64,000 nt of DNA from Aquibium oceanicum (GTDB lineage: Bacteria > Pseudomonadota > Alphaproteobacteria > Rhizobiales > Rhizobiaceae): NCBI RefSeq assembly GCF_001889605.1, contig NZ_CP018171.1, positions 2,998,501-3,062,500 of the forward strand. The letters are read 5' to 3'. Position 1 is the first letter of the stretch; every line of letters begins with the position of its first letter. This document shows positions 44,021-52,745 of the stretch, one piece after another. A program made the translations under genes and the position numbers. The notes beneath the pieces are model-generated. The model was not told where the DNA came from. It searched no databases and saw nothing but the letters and a program-made list of their open reading frames with translations.

Positions 44021-45361
44021 GTGACAGTGCGTCAGTCAACCAAAGCTCATTCCCGCAGATTCTCCCCCGCCAACATGCTGATCGCCATGATCGTGGCGGT
44101 CGCGACGAGTGTCGCGGCGGCTCCGGCCTGGGCCGGCAAGTACGCGGCCATCGTGGTCGATGCCAACACCGGCAAGACCCTGTTCTCCTCGCATGCCGAG
44201 GAGCCCCGCTTTCCCGCCTCCCTGACCAAGATGATGACGCTATACATGGTGTTCGAGGCCATGCAGGCCGGGCGCATCAACAAGCAGACACGGGTTCCGT
44301 TCTCCGCCCATGCTGCGGCACAGCCGCCGACGAAGCTCGGTGTCCGGGCCGGCAACTCGATCACGGTCGAAACGGCCATCTATGCACTGGTCACCAAGTC
44401 GGCCAACGATGCGGCCGCCGCCCTGGGCGAGATGCTTGGCGGCAGCGAGATGGGCTTTGCCCGCCTGATGACGGCGAAGGCACGCCAGCTCGGTATGCGA
44501 TCCACGACGTTCCGCAATGCGTCGGGCCTGCCCAACGGCGAGCAGAAGACCACCGCCCGTGACATGGCGACCCTCGGCATTGCCTTGCGTGAGCACTATC
44601 CGCAGTACTACTCGTATTTTTCCACCCGCTCCTTCACCTTCGGCAAGACGCGCATGGGCAATCACAACAAGTTGCTCGGCCGCGTGAAGGGCGTCGATGG
44701 CATCAAGACCGGCTACATCCGCGCATCAGGCTTCAATCTGGTCTCGTCGGTGAAGACGGGCGGCAAGAGCCTCGTGGCGGTCGTCATGGGCGGCAACACC
44801 GGCGCCAGCCGCGACGCCCACATGGCGGAACTGATCAGGAAGTATCTTCCGAAGGCCTCCACGCGGGATACCGGCCCTGTCGTCGCCGGACGCGTCGTCA
44901 ACAAGGGCGGTCCGGTCGCCATCGCCGGCATCGCGCTGCCGAAGGTGGACGTGCCGACCCCGGAATTCCGTCCCACGCCGATCGAGGTCGTGACGGCTTA
45001 TGCCGATCCCGAAGAGGCCGTCACCCCGACCCAGGCCGAAGTGGCCGAGATGGTTGAAGAAGGCATCGGACAGGGCGACATCGATCCCGTGAACACCGCT
45101 TCGACGCCGTCGGGCGGCTGGGTCGTGCAGGTCGCCTCCACGCCCAGCAAGCAGCAGGCCCTGTCGGTGCTGAGCCAGACCAGCCAGCGGGCGGGATCGA
45201 TCCTGGCGGGCGCTTCGCCTTTCACCGAGCTCTTCGAGCTCAAGGGCAACGTCTACCACCGCGCCCGGTTCGGCGGCTTCACCACCAAGACGGCGGCATT
45301 CGATGCCTGTTCCGCCCTCAAAAAGAAGAGAATCGACTGCTACGCGGTGCAGCAGCAGTAA
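44021..45361 (+). CDS. D-alanyl-D-alanine carboxypeptidase with C-terminal SPOR domain
   Basis: This 446-residue periplasmic class C low-molecular-weight PBP trims pentapeptides in peptidoglycan. A Sec signal (about 1-39) is followed by the S11 peptidase domain with the catalytic SLTK (67-70), SAN (127-129) and KTG (229-231) motifs. A linker and a C-terminal SPOR domain (about 365-445, WVVQVASTPSKQQALSVL) should target it to septal peptidoglycan. The start is GTG, either 44021 or 44027, the second being better spaced from AAGG. Its presence near mipZ is suggestive of division-related wall remodelling. Confidence 0.93.
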   Translation: MTVRQSTKAHSRRFSPANMLIAMIVAVATSVAAAPAWAGKYAAIVVDANTGKTLFSSHAEEPRFPASLTKMMTLYMVFEAMQAGRINKQTRVPFSAHAAAQPPTKLGVRAGNSITVETAIYALVTKSANDAAAALGEMLGGSEMGFARLMTAKARQLGMRSTTFRNASGLPNGEQKTTARDMATLGIALREHYPQYYSYFSTRSFTFGKTRMGNHNKLLGRVKGVDGIKTGYIRASGFNLVSSVKTGGKSLVAVVMGGNTGASRDAHMAELIRKYLPKASTRDTGPVVAGRVVNKGGPVAIAGIALPKVDVPTPEFRPTPIEVVTAYADPEEAVTPTQAEVAEMVEEGIGQGDIDPVNTASTPSGGWVVQVASTPSKQQALSVLSQTSQRAGSILAGASPFTELFELKGNVYHRARFGGFTTKTAAFDACSALKKKRIDCYAVQQQ

Positions 45362-45374
45362 GAAGCGTTCAAAT

Positions 45375-45394
45375 CCGGGGCGTCCGCGCCCCGG
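45375..45394. terminator. Bidirectional hairpin between converging genes
   Basis: A perfect eight-base stem (CCGGGGCG/CGCCCCGG) with a four-base loop lies 14 bases after the carboxypeptidase stop and 37 bases from the J-domain gene stop. The T-run is poor on both strands. Confidence 0.55.
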
Positions 45395-45430
45395 TCTCCC
45401 GGAAATGTGCTTGAGTCGACGGAGACTTCT

Positions 45431-46123
45431 TCAATGACTATTCAGCAGGACATCCTTGGCTTCGTTGATCCGCGCCGCAAGGAAGTCGGACCCACCGAGG
45501 TCGGGGTGCAGGCTCTTCATAAGGCGGCGATGCGCCTTTCGGATGTCGGCCGTGCTGGCACCCGCTTCAAGACCAAGGATCTGGTAGGCCTCCTGCTTAG
45601 TCATGGCGCCCGCGCTTGGCGCTGCTCGCTCCCGCCGGCCACCGTCCGTGTCCGCGCCTTCACGCCAACCGGGAAACCGGCTGTCAAGATAGGCTTCCAG
45701 GAGCTGTAGGCTCTCCCCGTCTCCCGAAAGCTCCGCATGCAGCGCGACGAGATCGTCCTTGCCGAGCGTGCCGAGCACCTTGCCTTCGTACTGTCCCGCA
45801 AGGACGATGCCTTCCAGCCCGCCGGTATCGTGATCGAGTTCCATCTCGAGGGCCGCTGTCCTGACGGTGGAGCGCTTGCCGCGGCTCGGCTGGGAGGCGC
45901 GACGCGAGCGGCCTGACATATACCAGGCCACCGCGGCCGACAGTGCGATCCCCGCCAGTCCCGCGCGGCCGAGCAGCAGCATCGCCAGTCCGCCGAGCCC
46001 GACGACCACCGGTCCCGCCACATTGATCGCGCCCGCCACCTTTGCGGCATCGGCGCGGACGAAGGCGAGCAGGAGAAGAAATGCGACTGCGAAGGCGGCG
46101 GTCGCATAGAACATGAAGGTCAT
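45431..46123 (-). CDS. Membrane-anchored J-domain protein
   Basis: This 230-residue protein has two or three N-terminal membrane segments (about 1-70), a soluble central part (about 85-150) and a C-terminal J domain (about 174-230) with HPD at 206-208. It lacks the Gly/Phe and zinc-finger parts of DnaJ, so it is a specialised Hsp70 (DnaK) recruiter at the membrane, in layout like mitochondrial Tim14/Pam18 and its alphaproteobacterial relatives. ATG 46123 overlaps the upstream VWA gene in ATGA, so the two products are made together. Confidence 0.85.
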   Translation of the reverse strand: MTFMFYATAAFAVAFLLLLAFVRADAAKVAGAINVAGPVVVGLGGLAMLLLGRAGLAGIALSAAVAWYMSGRSRRASQPSRGKRSTVRTAALEMELDHDTGGLEGIVLAGQYEGKVLGTLGKDDLVALHAELSGDGESLQLLEAYLDSRFPGWREGADTDGGRRERAAPSAGAMTKQEAYQILGLEAGASTADIRKAHRRLMKSLHPDLGGSDFLAARINEAKDVLLNSH

Positions 46124-46866
46124 GGCCCGGAACCGCGGCGCTTTCCAGACAGGTTTTCCAGCAGCAGCCGGTCGGACTCGCTGCCGCGTGCCTCCAGCGC
46201 CTTCAGCCCACCGGTCGCGAAGACGGCGATGGATGACAGCAGACGCGCCAGCGTCGCCGCCGACCGCTGGTCGAAGCGGAACCATGCGCCGCGCGACAGC
46301 CGTGCGATCTCCTTGAATGCGGTCTCGGCGCCAGGGTCCCGCCCTTCCTGGAAGACGAAGACTGGGACGCCATGCAGACCGAGCCGGCCTGCCTTCTCGG
46401 CGAGATCGTCGACATTCTCCTCCATCGCATCGCCGATGTAGACGAGCGCGTCGATCTTGGACCGCGTGTTCTCCTTGATCGCGTGCGACAGCACCTTGCC
46501 GATCTGCGTGTGTCCGCCCCGGCAGTCGATCCTGGTCATGATGCGGGTAAGTTCGTCGGTGTCGCGCACGAACTTCGACGCGCGGCATTCTCCGAAACCG
46601 CGGAAATACACCAGCTGGACGTTGAGGCCGCCCGCCTTGCCGACCGTCTCGAACATCTCGCCCTGCAGGCGGCAAGCGAGATCCCAGGTCGGCTGGCGGC
46701 TCATTGTGGCGTCCATCGCCAGAACCAGCCGCCCCTTCGCGCCGCCGGAGATCGCGCCGAGTTCCTTCACCTGCTTCAAGAAGGCCGCGACTTCGCCGCC
46801 GCTCGATTCGGCGCGTTCGGCGGGCGTCTCTTCGCGCCTCGGAGTGGGCGTTCTGTGATTGCTCAT
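46120..46866 (-). CDS. VWA domain-containing protein
   Basis: This 248-residue cytoplasmic protein has a von Willebrand A-like domain covering about residues 45-215. The metal site is of the DxTxS type (Asp52, Thr54, Ser56) with further candidates in the GGHTQIG and YIGDAMEENVDD segments. The first 40 residues are charged. ATG 46866 (MSNHRTP) replaces a longer frame from 46902. It overlaps the J-domain gene in ATGA. VWA proteins often mediate protein assembly; partner and function are unknown, but the coupling to a J protein hints at a chaperone-related task. Confidence 0.82.
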   Translation of the reverse strand: MSNHRTPTPRREETPAERAESSGGEVAAFLKQVKELGAISGGAKGRLVLAMDATMSRQPTWDLACRLQGEMFETVGKAGGLNVQLVYFRGFGECRASKFVRDTDELTRIMTRIDCRGGHTQIGKVLSHAIKENTRSKIDALVYIGDAMEENVDDLAEKAGRLGLHGVPVFVFQEGRDPGAETAFKEIARLSRGAWFRFDQRSAATLARLLSSIAVFATGGLKALEARGSESDRLLLENLSGKRRGSGP

Positions 46867-46936
46867 CGATGCAAAGATGTGGCGCAACACACTGCTATGC
46901 AAGCCCCGGCCGGGTGCCGCCCCCGGTCTTCGCGCG

Positions 46937-47872
46937 TCAGCTGACGAAGATGTCGGGCAGTGAAATAGGCCGGCTGGTCGCCTCGGCGAATTTGCGCCTG
47001 ATATCGGCGCGGTTGCGCCCGCGCTCGTCGGTCGGCAAGCGCAGCGCCGAGATGAGCTGGCGAATCTCCTGCCGCGCCGCCAGATGGGACAAGGTCGGCT
47101 TGGTCGCCAGGACGTGCTCCTCGAACTCGTCGAGGGCGGTGAGGCCGATCGGAAAGAACTCGCGGAAGATCACGCGCTCGGAGATTCCGTCGGCAATACG
47201 GAACCCGAGTTGTGCCGCGAGGCTCTTCAGGCAGGTATCGATCTTCTGTTCGTTGCGCGAGGTGATGTTCGACATGCGGTTGCGGACCACCACCCAGTCG
47301 AGGATCAGATTGTCGGTCTGCCGGCGCTCGCGCCGCGCGTCGCGCACGGCCGAAGCGTACTGGGAAACCTCCAGCACCTCGTTGCTCACCGGATCGACAC
47401 GCGCCAGCACGTCGAAATCGATGAAGCTGTCGTTCATCGGCGTGATCAGCGTATCGGCGATCCGGTGCGCCAGCCGGCTGAGGAATGTGTCGGCGCCCGG
47501 CGTGTCGACGACCACGAAGTCGTAGCTGCTCTCGATCTCGGCAAGGCCTTCCGAAAGCTGCCGAAACTCCTCGCTCTCGGCATCCGTCACGCTGTCCTTG
47601 CGCGCCGGCGGCACGTGGAAATGGTGAGGAACGAGAAGCGACAGTTCCGCCTTGACCGACCATCGGCGCCGGTTCTCGACGTAGCGGGTGAGCGTCAGCT
47701 GCCGGCCGTCAAGATCGACGGTAGCGACCGAGTATCCCGATCGCAGCAGGGCAACCGCGATGTGCATTGCGGTGGTCGACTTGCCTGACCCGCCCTTCTC
47801 GTTGCCGCACACGATCACGTGCGCGCCGCGTTGCCGCCTTTCGGGAGAGCCGTTTAGCCCCGAGAACGTCAA
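46937..47872 (-). CDS. mipZ: MipZ-type division-plane positioning ATPase (ParA family)
   Basis: This 311-residue protein has a deviant Walker A (GNEKGGSGKST) near residue 23 and the ParA/MipZ motifs VVVDTPGADTFLSRLAH and TPMNDSFIDFDVL, characteristic of MipZ. In Caulobacter MipZ forms gradients from the ParB-bound origin and inhibits FtsZ away from midcell. The start is TTG 47872 with GGGAG upstream; GTG 47818 is an alternative. It is a stand-alone gene between the VWA/J pair and a DUF1489 gene. Confidence 0.93.
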   Translation of the reverse strand: MTFSGLNGSPERRQRGAHVIVCGNEKGGSGKSTTAMHIAVALLRSGYSVATVDLDGRQLTLTRYVENRRRWSVKAELSLLVPHHFHVPPARKDSVTDAESEEFRQLSEGLAEIESSYDFVVVDTPGADTFLSRLAHRIADTLITPMNDSFIDFDVLARVDPVSNEVLEVSQYASAVRDARRERRQTDNLILDWVVVRNRMSNITSRNEQKIDTCLKSLAAQLGFRIADGISERVIFREFFPIGLTALDEFEEHVLATKPTLSHLAARQEIRQLISALRLPTDERGRNRADIRRKFAEATSRPISLPDIFVS

Positions 47873-48003
47873 TGTCCCAAACTCCCACGCCCCATCGCAA
47901 GATGCCTTTATTTCCGCCGTGCATCAAGGCTGGTGCGCAAAACAATAGGCAAGACTACGGATTCGCCGCGGAAGTCTTCGCGACGGGGGGACTTCGGGGT
48001 TTG

Positions 48004-48441
48004 CTAGAGAAGCCCGAGATCGGCCAGTTCGCGGCGCAGGTCAGACGGCAGAGCGGTCGCGCCCGCCCTGCCCTGCCCGACATCGGCCGGCGCATCGGCG
48101 GCCGTCAGATACCGCCAACCCTGGAAGGCCCGGCGGGGCTGCCAGTCGGTCTCGATCACCTTGGGATCGAAGACGAGGTGGCAGCGCTCGATGCCGTCCG
48201 CGTCGGTGAAGGGGCGGATATCCAGCAGCCGCTGGCGGCACTGGACGTTGCCCTTGATGACCCAGTAGAGCGACCCGCCGTCGAGAAGTTCCTCGCGGCG
48301 TTTCGGGATCATTCGGGTGGTGTGCCGGTGTTCCGGCGTCTCGCCCGCGCGGCGCATCTCGTTGCGCCGGAACTCGATCCAGGTCTCGAGATCCTCGACG
48401 CTGTCGGCGCCCACGCAGAGCTTTACCAGGTTCAGGGCCAT
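48004..48441 (-). CDS. DUF1489 family protein
   Basis: This 145-residue cytoplasmic protein matches DUF1489, a family restricted mainly to alphaproteobacteria and without known function. It opens with MALNLVKLCVGADSVEDLE and contains YWVIKGNVQCRQRLLDI and ETDWQPRRAFQGWRYL. No membrane span, no catalytic motif that I recognise. It lies 66 bases after sdaA on the same strand. Confidence 0.85.
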   Translation of the reverse strand: MALNLVKLCVGADSVEDLETWIEFRRNEMRRAGETPEHRHTTRMIPKRREELLDGGSLYWVIKGNVQCRQRLLDIRPFTDADGIERCHLVFDPKVIETDWQPRRAFQGWRYLTAADAPADVGQGRAGATALPSDLRRELADLGLL

Positions 48442-48507
48442 GGCCGATGGTGTAGCGTTTCGAGCCGCCCGGTCAACGCCGCGGCGGGGTTCTCCACAGT
48501 CGCGGGC

Positions 48508-49908
48508 TCAGCACTCCACGACATTGACCGCCAGGCCGCCAAGGCTGGTTTCCTTGTACTTCTCGTTCATGTCGAGCCCGGTCTGGCGCATCGTCTCGAC
48601 CGCGGCGTCGAGCGGCACGAAATGGCTGCCGTCGCCCTTGAGCGCCAGCGACGCGGCCGTCACCGCCTTTACCGCGCCCAGCGCGTTGCGCTCGATGCAG
48701 GGAACCTGAACGAGGCCGCCCACCGGGTCGCAGGTCATGCCGAGGTGATGTTCCAGCGCGATTTCGGCGGCGTTCTCGATCTGCTCGGGCGTGCCGCCCA
48801 TGACCGCCGCGAGGCCCGCCGCCGCCATCGCGGAGGCCGAGCCGACCTCGCCCTGGCAGCCGACCTCGGCGCCGGAGATCGAGGCGTTGTGCTTGATGAT
48901 TCCGCCGATCGCGGCCGAGGTGAGCAGGAACTCGCGCACGTCGTCCTGGTCCGCGTCGGGGAAGAAATGCTGCCAGTAGCGGATGACGGCCGGTATCACG
49001 CCGGCGGCGCCGTTCGTCGGCGCTGTGACCACGCGGCCGCCCGCCGCGTTCTCCTCGTTGACCGCCATGGCGTAGACCGACAGCCAGTCATTGGCGAGCA
49101 GCGGGTTCGGCCGGTTCTCCTTCCAGTCGTTCTGCATGCGCTCGAACAGCATTTTGGCGCGGCGGCGAACCTTCAGGCCGCCGGGCATGATGCCGTCCTT
49201 GTTCAGTCCGCGCTCGATACAGGCGTTCATGGCATTCCAGATGCCGTCCAGCCCGGCATCGAGTTCGTCGCGCCCGCGATGCGCCTCCTCGTTGGCGCGC
49301 TTCATCTCGGCAATGGAAAGACCGCTCTTCTTGGCCATCGTCAGCATTTCGGCCGCTGTCCGGAAAGGGTGCGGCACCGCCGCTCCGGCTTCCGGCTCGC
49401 TGCGCGTCTGCAGGCGCTGCAGTTCCTCCTCCGAGACCACGAACCCACCGCCTACGGAATAGTAGATGCGCCGCAAGAGCAGCCGGTCGTCGCCATCATA
49501 GCCGGCGAAGGCCATGCCGTTGGCGTGGCCCGGCAGCGGCGAGGACTTGTCGAACACGAGATCGACTGCGGGATCAAAGAGATAGGACTTCCGACCTTCC
49601 GGATGGACGGCCTTCTCCGCAGCTATCCTGCCCAGGATCTCGTCGATCCGATCGGGATCGATGGTGGTGGGCTTCTCGCCGGCAAGACCAAGGATCACCG
49701 CCCGGTCGGTCCCGTGCCCGACGCCGGTGAAGGCCAGCGAGCCGTGAAGGCTGACGCCGATGCGCACCACCTCGGCACCACTCGGCCGCGGCCAGTCGCC
49801 GCTCTCGATCTCGTCCAGGAAGCGCGCGGCTGCCGTCATCGGTCCCATCGTGTGGGAGCTCGAGGGCCCTATGCCGATCTTGTAGAGGTCGAAGACCGAG
49901 AGAAACAT
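48508..49908 (-). CDS. sdaA: L-serine ammonia-lyase (iron-sulfur)
   Basis: This 466-residue single-chain L-serine dehydratase makes pyruvate and ammonia from serine. The beta domain (about 1-155) starts with [19 protein letters not shown], and the alpha domain carries three cluster-ligand cysteines Cys351, Cys393 and Cys404. The C-terminal Cys466 matches the tail residue that occupies the cluster in the Legionella enzyme. It should be oxygen-sensitive. No regulator is adjacent. Confidence 0.95.
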   Translation of the reverse strand: MFLSVFDLYKIGIGPSSSHTMGPMTAAARFLDEIESGDWPRPSGAEVVRIGVSLHGSLAFTGVGHGTDRAVILGLAGEKPTTIDPDRIDEILGRIAAEKAVHPEGRKSYLFDPAVDLVFDKSSPLPGHANGMAFAGYDGDDRLLLRRIYYSVGGGFVVSEEELQRLQTRSEPEAGAAVPHPFRTAAEMLTMAKKSGLSIAEMKRANEEAHRGRDELDAGLDGIWNAMNACIERGLNKDGIMPGGLKVRRRAKMLFERMQNDWKENRPNPLLANDWLSVYAMAVNEENAAGGRVVTAPTNGAAGVIPAVIRYWQHFFPDADQDDVREFLLTSAAIGGIIKHNASISGAEVGCQGEVGSASAMAAAGLAAVMGGTPEQIENAAEIALEHHLGMTCDPVGGLVQVPCIERNALGAVKAVTAASLALKGDGSHFVPLDAAVETMRQTGLDMNEKYKETSLGGLAVNVVEC

Positions 49909-50026
49909 TCGCGAGGTCCGATGCTGCTGGCCGCATTCTTCGGCATTTCACCGCGTCGAGGACGTATCTGGGCCGACCAGCCCTGCTCCGCAAGCGACAC
50001 GCGCATGCGCGGCTCTCCAAAATGAA

Positions 50027-50055
50027 GAGGGCGCGGCATTGCCTGCCGCGCCCTC
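50027..50055 (-). terminator. Strong intrinsic terminator after the 42-residue gene
   Basis: A perfect 12-base stem (GAGGGCGCGGCA/TGCCGCGCCCTC) with a five-base loop begins 24 bases after the small-gene stop and is followed on the minus strand by TTCATTTT. Its orientation supports transcription of the small gene. Confidence 0.8.
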
Positions 50056-50078
50056 GAAAGTCCGTCATGTTCCGGCTG

Positions 50079-50207
50079 TCAGTTCGCCGCGATGACCGCT
50101 ACGGTCTCGGCCCCACCGATCAGCCACGCAAGGAGGATCACTCCCGCAAATCCCAAAATCGCCTTGGCGGTCACGCCCCAGCACGATTTCTGAACAGTAT
50201 CGTCCAT
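50079..50207 (-). CDS. 42-residue single-pass membrane protein
   Basis: This small open frame has ATG, a GGAAA site five to seven bases upstream and a TGA, and is followed by a perfect terminator. The product begins MDDTVQKSCWGVTAK and continues as one hydrophobic helix (about 15-40) rich in Ala, Gly, Ile and Leu, ending AVIAAN. One Cys (residue 9) precedes the helix. I know no family, but similar small Ala/Gly-rich membrane proteins (DUF-type, about 40 residues) occur in rhizobia. It is divergent from the DUF599 gene. Confidence 0.65.
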   Translation of the reverse strand: MDDTVQKSCWGVTAKAILGFAGVILLAWLIGGAETVAVIAAN

Positions 50208-50492
50208 GATTTTCCGTTGTTTGATTGCCCCCGGCGCGCCGTCTTCTTGTTACCGTCCGCGCCGCATTCACGTCCCGCATGTAACCTCTCCGTCCCCCCT
50301 TCGCAACAGCAAAAAAGGCCGGATCAGGGCGCGCGGGAGATGCCCACCCTGCGGACCAGCATACCCCTGCAAGGTAAAACAAGCACTTAACGGAACGAAT
50401 GAGAGGTAACATTTTTAATCGATTTGACCAAACTATGGCGGAGGCGCATGGCAGCCGTGAACTTTTGCCGATGCCGGAGTATTCTCGGTCCC

Positions 50493-51182
50493 ATGGATGC
50501 TGATTCCCTGCACTGGCACGACGCCTTCGCACTCGGCGTATTCGTCGTGGCGTGGGCGATGTTCTCGCAGGCCGCGTCGGGCCGGTTCGTGCGCCGCATG
50601 TCGTTGACGAAGCTCATGAATCTCCAGCGCGAGGAATGGATGCGGACGATGGCGCAGCGCGAGTTGCGCATGATCGACACCGGCATCATGACCGGGCTTC
50701 AGCAAGGGACCGCCTTCTTCGCCTCGAGCGCCCTGATCGCGCTTGGCAGCTGCTTCGCCCTGCTCCAGTCGTCCGAGGAAGTCCTTTCGCTTCTGCGAGA
50801 CATTCCTTTCGCCGGGCCGCCGGACAGGGCGGTCTATGAAATGAAGGTCCTCGGGCTGATGGTGATTCTCGCCTACACCTTCTTCAAGTTTGGCTGGGCC
50901 TACCGGCTGTTCAATTATTGCTCGATCCTGATCGGGGCCGTCCCGATGGCCAGGGACGCCGAGCCGGGTTCGATGGAGTCCGGCCTGTTGCACGCGGCGC
51001 GGATGAACGTGATCGCCGGCAAACACTTCAATTCCGGGCTGAGAGGGCTGTTCTTCTCCATCGGCTATCTCGGCTGGTTCGTCGGTCCCCTGGTCTTGGT
51101 CGCGACGACGATGCTCATCCTGTTCGTCCTGGTCCGGCGCCAGTTCTTCTCCGACGCACGCGCGGCCCTGCTGGCGGCATGA
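50493..51182 (+). CDS. DUF599 family membrane protein
   Basis: This 229-residue inner-membrane protein matches DUF599, with an N-terminal span (DAFALGVFVVAWAMFS), a cytoplasmic segment with MNLQREEWMRTMAQRELRMIDTGI, and three further spans. The function of the family is unknown. ATG 50493 gives the family N-terminus; upstream in-frame starts at 50424 and 50448 add basic residues. A T-rich promoter-like stretch lies at about 50409-50440. It converges with the YdcF-like gene, 21 bases apart. Confidence 0.8.
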   Translation: MDADSLHWHDAFALGVFVVAWAMFSQAASGRFVRRMSLTKLMNLQREEWMRTMAQRELRMIDTGIMTGLQQGTAFFASSALIALGSCFALLQSSEEVLSLLRDIPFAGPPDRAVYEMKVLGLMVILAYTFFKFGWAYRLFNYCSILIGAVPMARDAEPGSMESGLLHAARMNVIAGKHFNSGLRGLFFSIGYLGWFVGPLVLVATTMLILFVLVRRQFFSDARAALLAA

Positions 51183-51203
51183 GGCCCTGACTCGGCGGGC
51201 CGC

Positions 51204-52001
51204 TCAACCGGGAGCGGGAAGCAGCACCTTCGTCCTCCCGGTCAGCCGGTAGGCGATGAGGCCGATCCACTCGCGCATGGCGATGGCGGTGTTCTGCAGC
51301 GAATCGAAGGCGTTGTCGCGCGCCAGCCCGAAACCCTCGTCGCCGGCCGTGCGGTAGTCGGCCGGCCAGGGCACGACGGGAAAGCCGGCTTCGCGGAAGA
51401 GCCCAACCGAGCGCGGCATGTGGAACGCCGATGTCACCAGGAGCCACGTCTCCCCTTCCTGCGGGTCGGCGAGTTGCCTGGAAAAGACCGCGTTCTCGTA
51501 GGTGTCGCGTGACTGCCCCTCCAGAACGAGACGCTCGCCATCGACACCCAGCGCTTCGAGAAGCCTCGGAGCGGTCTCGGCATCGGCCTCGCCCTTCAGC
51601 AACAGCGCGCCCGTTCCGCCCGACACCAGTACCGTCGCCTGCGGATAGCGCCGCGCCAGGATAGCCGTCTCGACGAAACGATCAGCCGCTGAATTCAGCT
51701 CGTACCCGCCCCTCGCCCGGTTCACGCCTCCCTCGAAGCCGCCGCCGAGCACTACGATGCCGTCGACCCGTTCCGGCATCTCGGCGGGCCGCGCGAACCG
51801 ATCCTCGAGCGGATGCAGCATGACGGCGCCCAGCGTCGTCCAGCCCGAGAGGCCGAGGACCAGAAGCGCGAGGCCGGTGGCCATCGCGGAGAGCCGCTTG
51901 AAACCTCCGATCGCCAGCAAAATGCCTGCCAGGACGAGAAGAGCCGTCAGGCTCAGCGGATTGGCGACCGCCCAAAACACTTTCGAAGCGATGAAGAACA
52001 A
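51204..52001 (-). CDS. YdcF/ElyC family protein (DUF218)
   Basis: This 265-residue protein has two N-terminal membrane helices (about 1-60) and a periplasmic DUF218 domain with VDGIVVLGGGFEGG, FVETAILARRYPQATVLVSGG and LEGQSRDTYENA, matching ElyC/SanA/YdcF. ElyC affects peptidoglycan precursor (undecaprenyl phosphate) metabolism in E. coli. The start is TTG 52001 with AGGAG nine bases before it; no ATG fits. It is 46 bases after the next upstream gene. Confidence 0.9.
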   Translation of the reverse strand: MFFIASKVFWAVANPLSLTALLVLAGILLAIGGFKRLSAMATGLALLVLGLSGWTTLGAVMLHPLEDRFARPAEMPERVDGIVVLGGGFEGGVNRARGGYELNSAADRFVETAILARRYPQATVLVSGGTGALLLKGEADAETAPRLLEALGVDGERLVLEGQSRDTYENAVFSRQLADPQEGETWLLVTSAFHMPRSVGLFREAGFPVVPWPADYRTAGDEGFGLARDNAFDSLQNTAIAMREWIGLIAYRLTGRTKVLLPAPG

Positions 52002-52047
52002 GTCGCGGTGCTCCTGTGGAAACCGGGCAGCGGCGGCCGATCCGGAA

Positions 52048-52668
52048 TCAGGCCGTGGCGGCGGCCTCGCCGGGCTCGTCTGCGGGCGAAGCTTCTACCG
52101 TGTGCCGTTCGATGAAGCGGCGCATGAGGTCGACGACCTGCCCGGCCTCCTTGTCGTCGAGCTCGATGCCGAAACCTGCCGGCTTGCCGTCGACCATGAA
52201 CTTCACTTTTCCGCGCGACAGGAAACCGTCGGCGGCGCTTTTCGCGGCAGGCGGGGCGTACCCGACCTCCGTCACCTTTTCGACGGGAAAGACCTTCCGA
52301 CGCGTGAAAGGTCCGAAGCCGCGCTCGGTGACGATCGCCCCGCCATCGATCAGGAACAGCTTTTCGACACCGAACAATTGCCAGGCGACCACCGACCATA
52401 CGACGAGGCCGCCGAAGGTCCAGGCGGTCACCCACACCAGCAGGAACAGGTCGACCGCGAACGGGCTGCTGCTGCCGAATAGCCCCCAGAGGGCAAAGAA
52501 TTCGCCGACCGACCAGCCCGCCAGCCACACGATCAGGAACAGCACCAGCGCGATCTTGCGCCGGGTGGGATTGTAGACGCCGATGCCGTCGGCGGTCTTG
52601 CGGATGGTCATGCGCGCCGGGCCGCCCGCCGGCCGATCGCTCAAGTTCTGCAAGTCGTCGACCGCCAT
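52048..52668 (-). CDS. Hypothetical membrane protein with two spans
   Basis: This 206-residue protein has a short N-terminal cytoplasmic part, two adjacent membrane helices (about 38-95) and a ~100-residue soluble C-terminus beginning at LFLIDGGAIVTERGFGPFTRR that resembles PH-like YdbS/bPH domains in pattern, though I cannot assign it. A Glu/Ala-rich tail ends it. ATG 52668 has AGAGG upstream. It shares a strand with the YdcF-like gene. Function unknown. Confidence 0.7.
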   Translation of the reverse strand: MAVDDLQNLSDRPAGGPARMTIRKTADGIGVYNPTRRKIALVLFLIVWLAGWSVGEFFALWGLFGSSSPFAVDLFLLVWVTAWTFGGLVVWSVVAWQLFGVEKLFLIDGGAIVTERGFGPFTRRKVFPVEKVTEVGYAPPAAKSAADGFLSRGKVKFMVDGKPAGFGIELDDKEAGQVVDLMRRFIERHTVEASPADEPGEAAATA

Positions 52669-52745
52669 CCGCCTCTCCCCTCCAGCAATGGCCGCAGGCT
52701 AGCAACTGCACCGGTGCCGCGCAAACCTGTCAACGCGCAGCGGCG

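Noticed and set aside
45407-45709. A plus-strand open frame with a GGAGA site after the carboxypeptidase gene
   Set aside because: It is antisense to the conserved J domain (HPD motif) on the other strand; its residues match nothing.
47767-50025. A 752-residue plus-strand open frame opposite mipZ, DUF1489 and sdaA
   Set aside because: It crosses three supported genes on the other strand and shows no domain; a GC-rich shadow.
50399-50503. A 34-residue frame just before the DUF599 gene, with a GGAAC site
   Set aside because: It could be an upstream leader peptide, but it has no hydrophobic or repeated feature and overlaps the DUF599 start; evidence is too thin.
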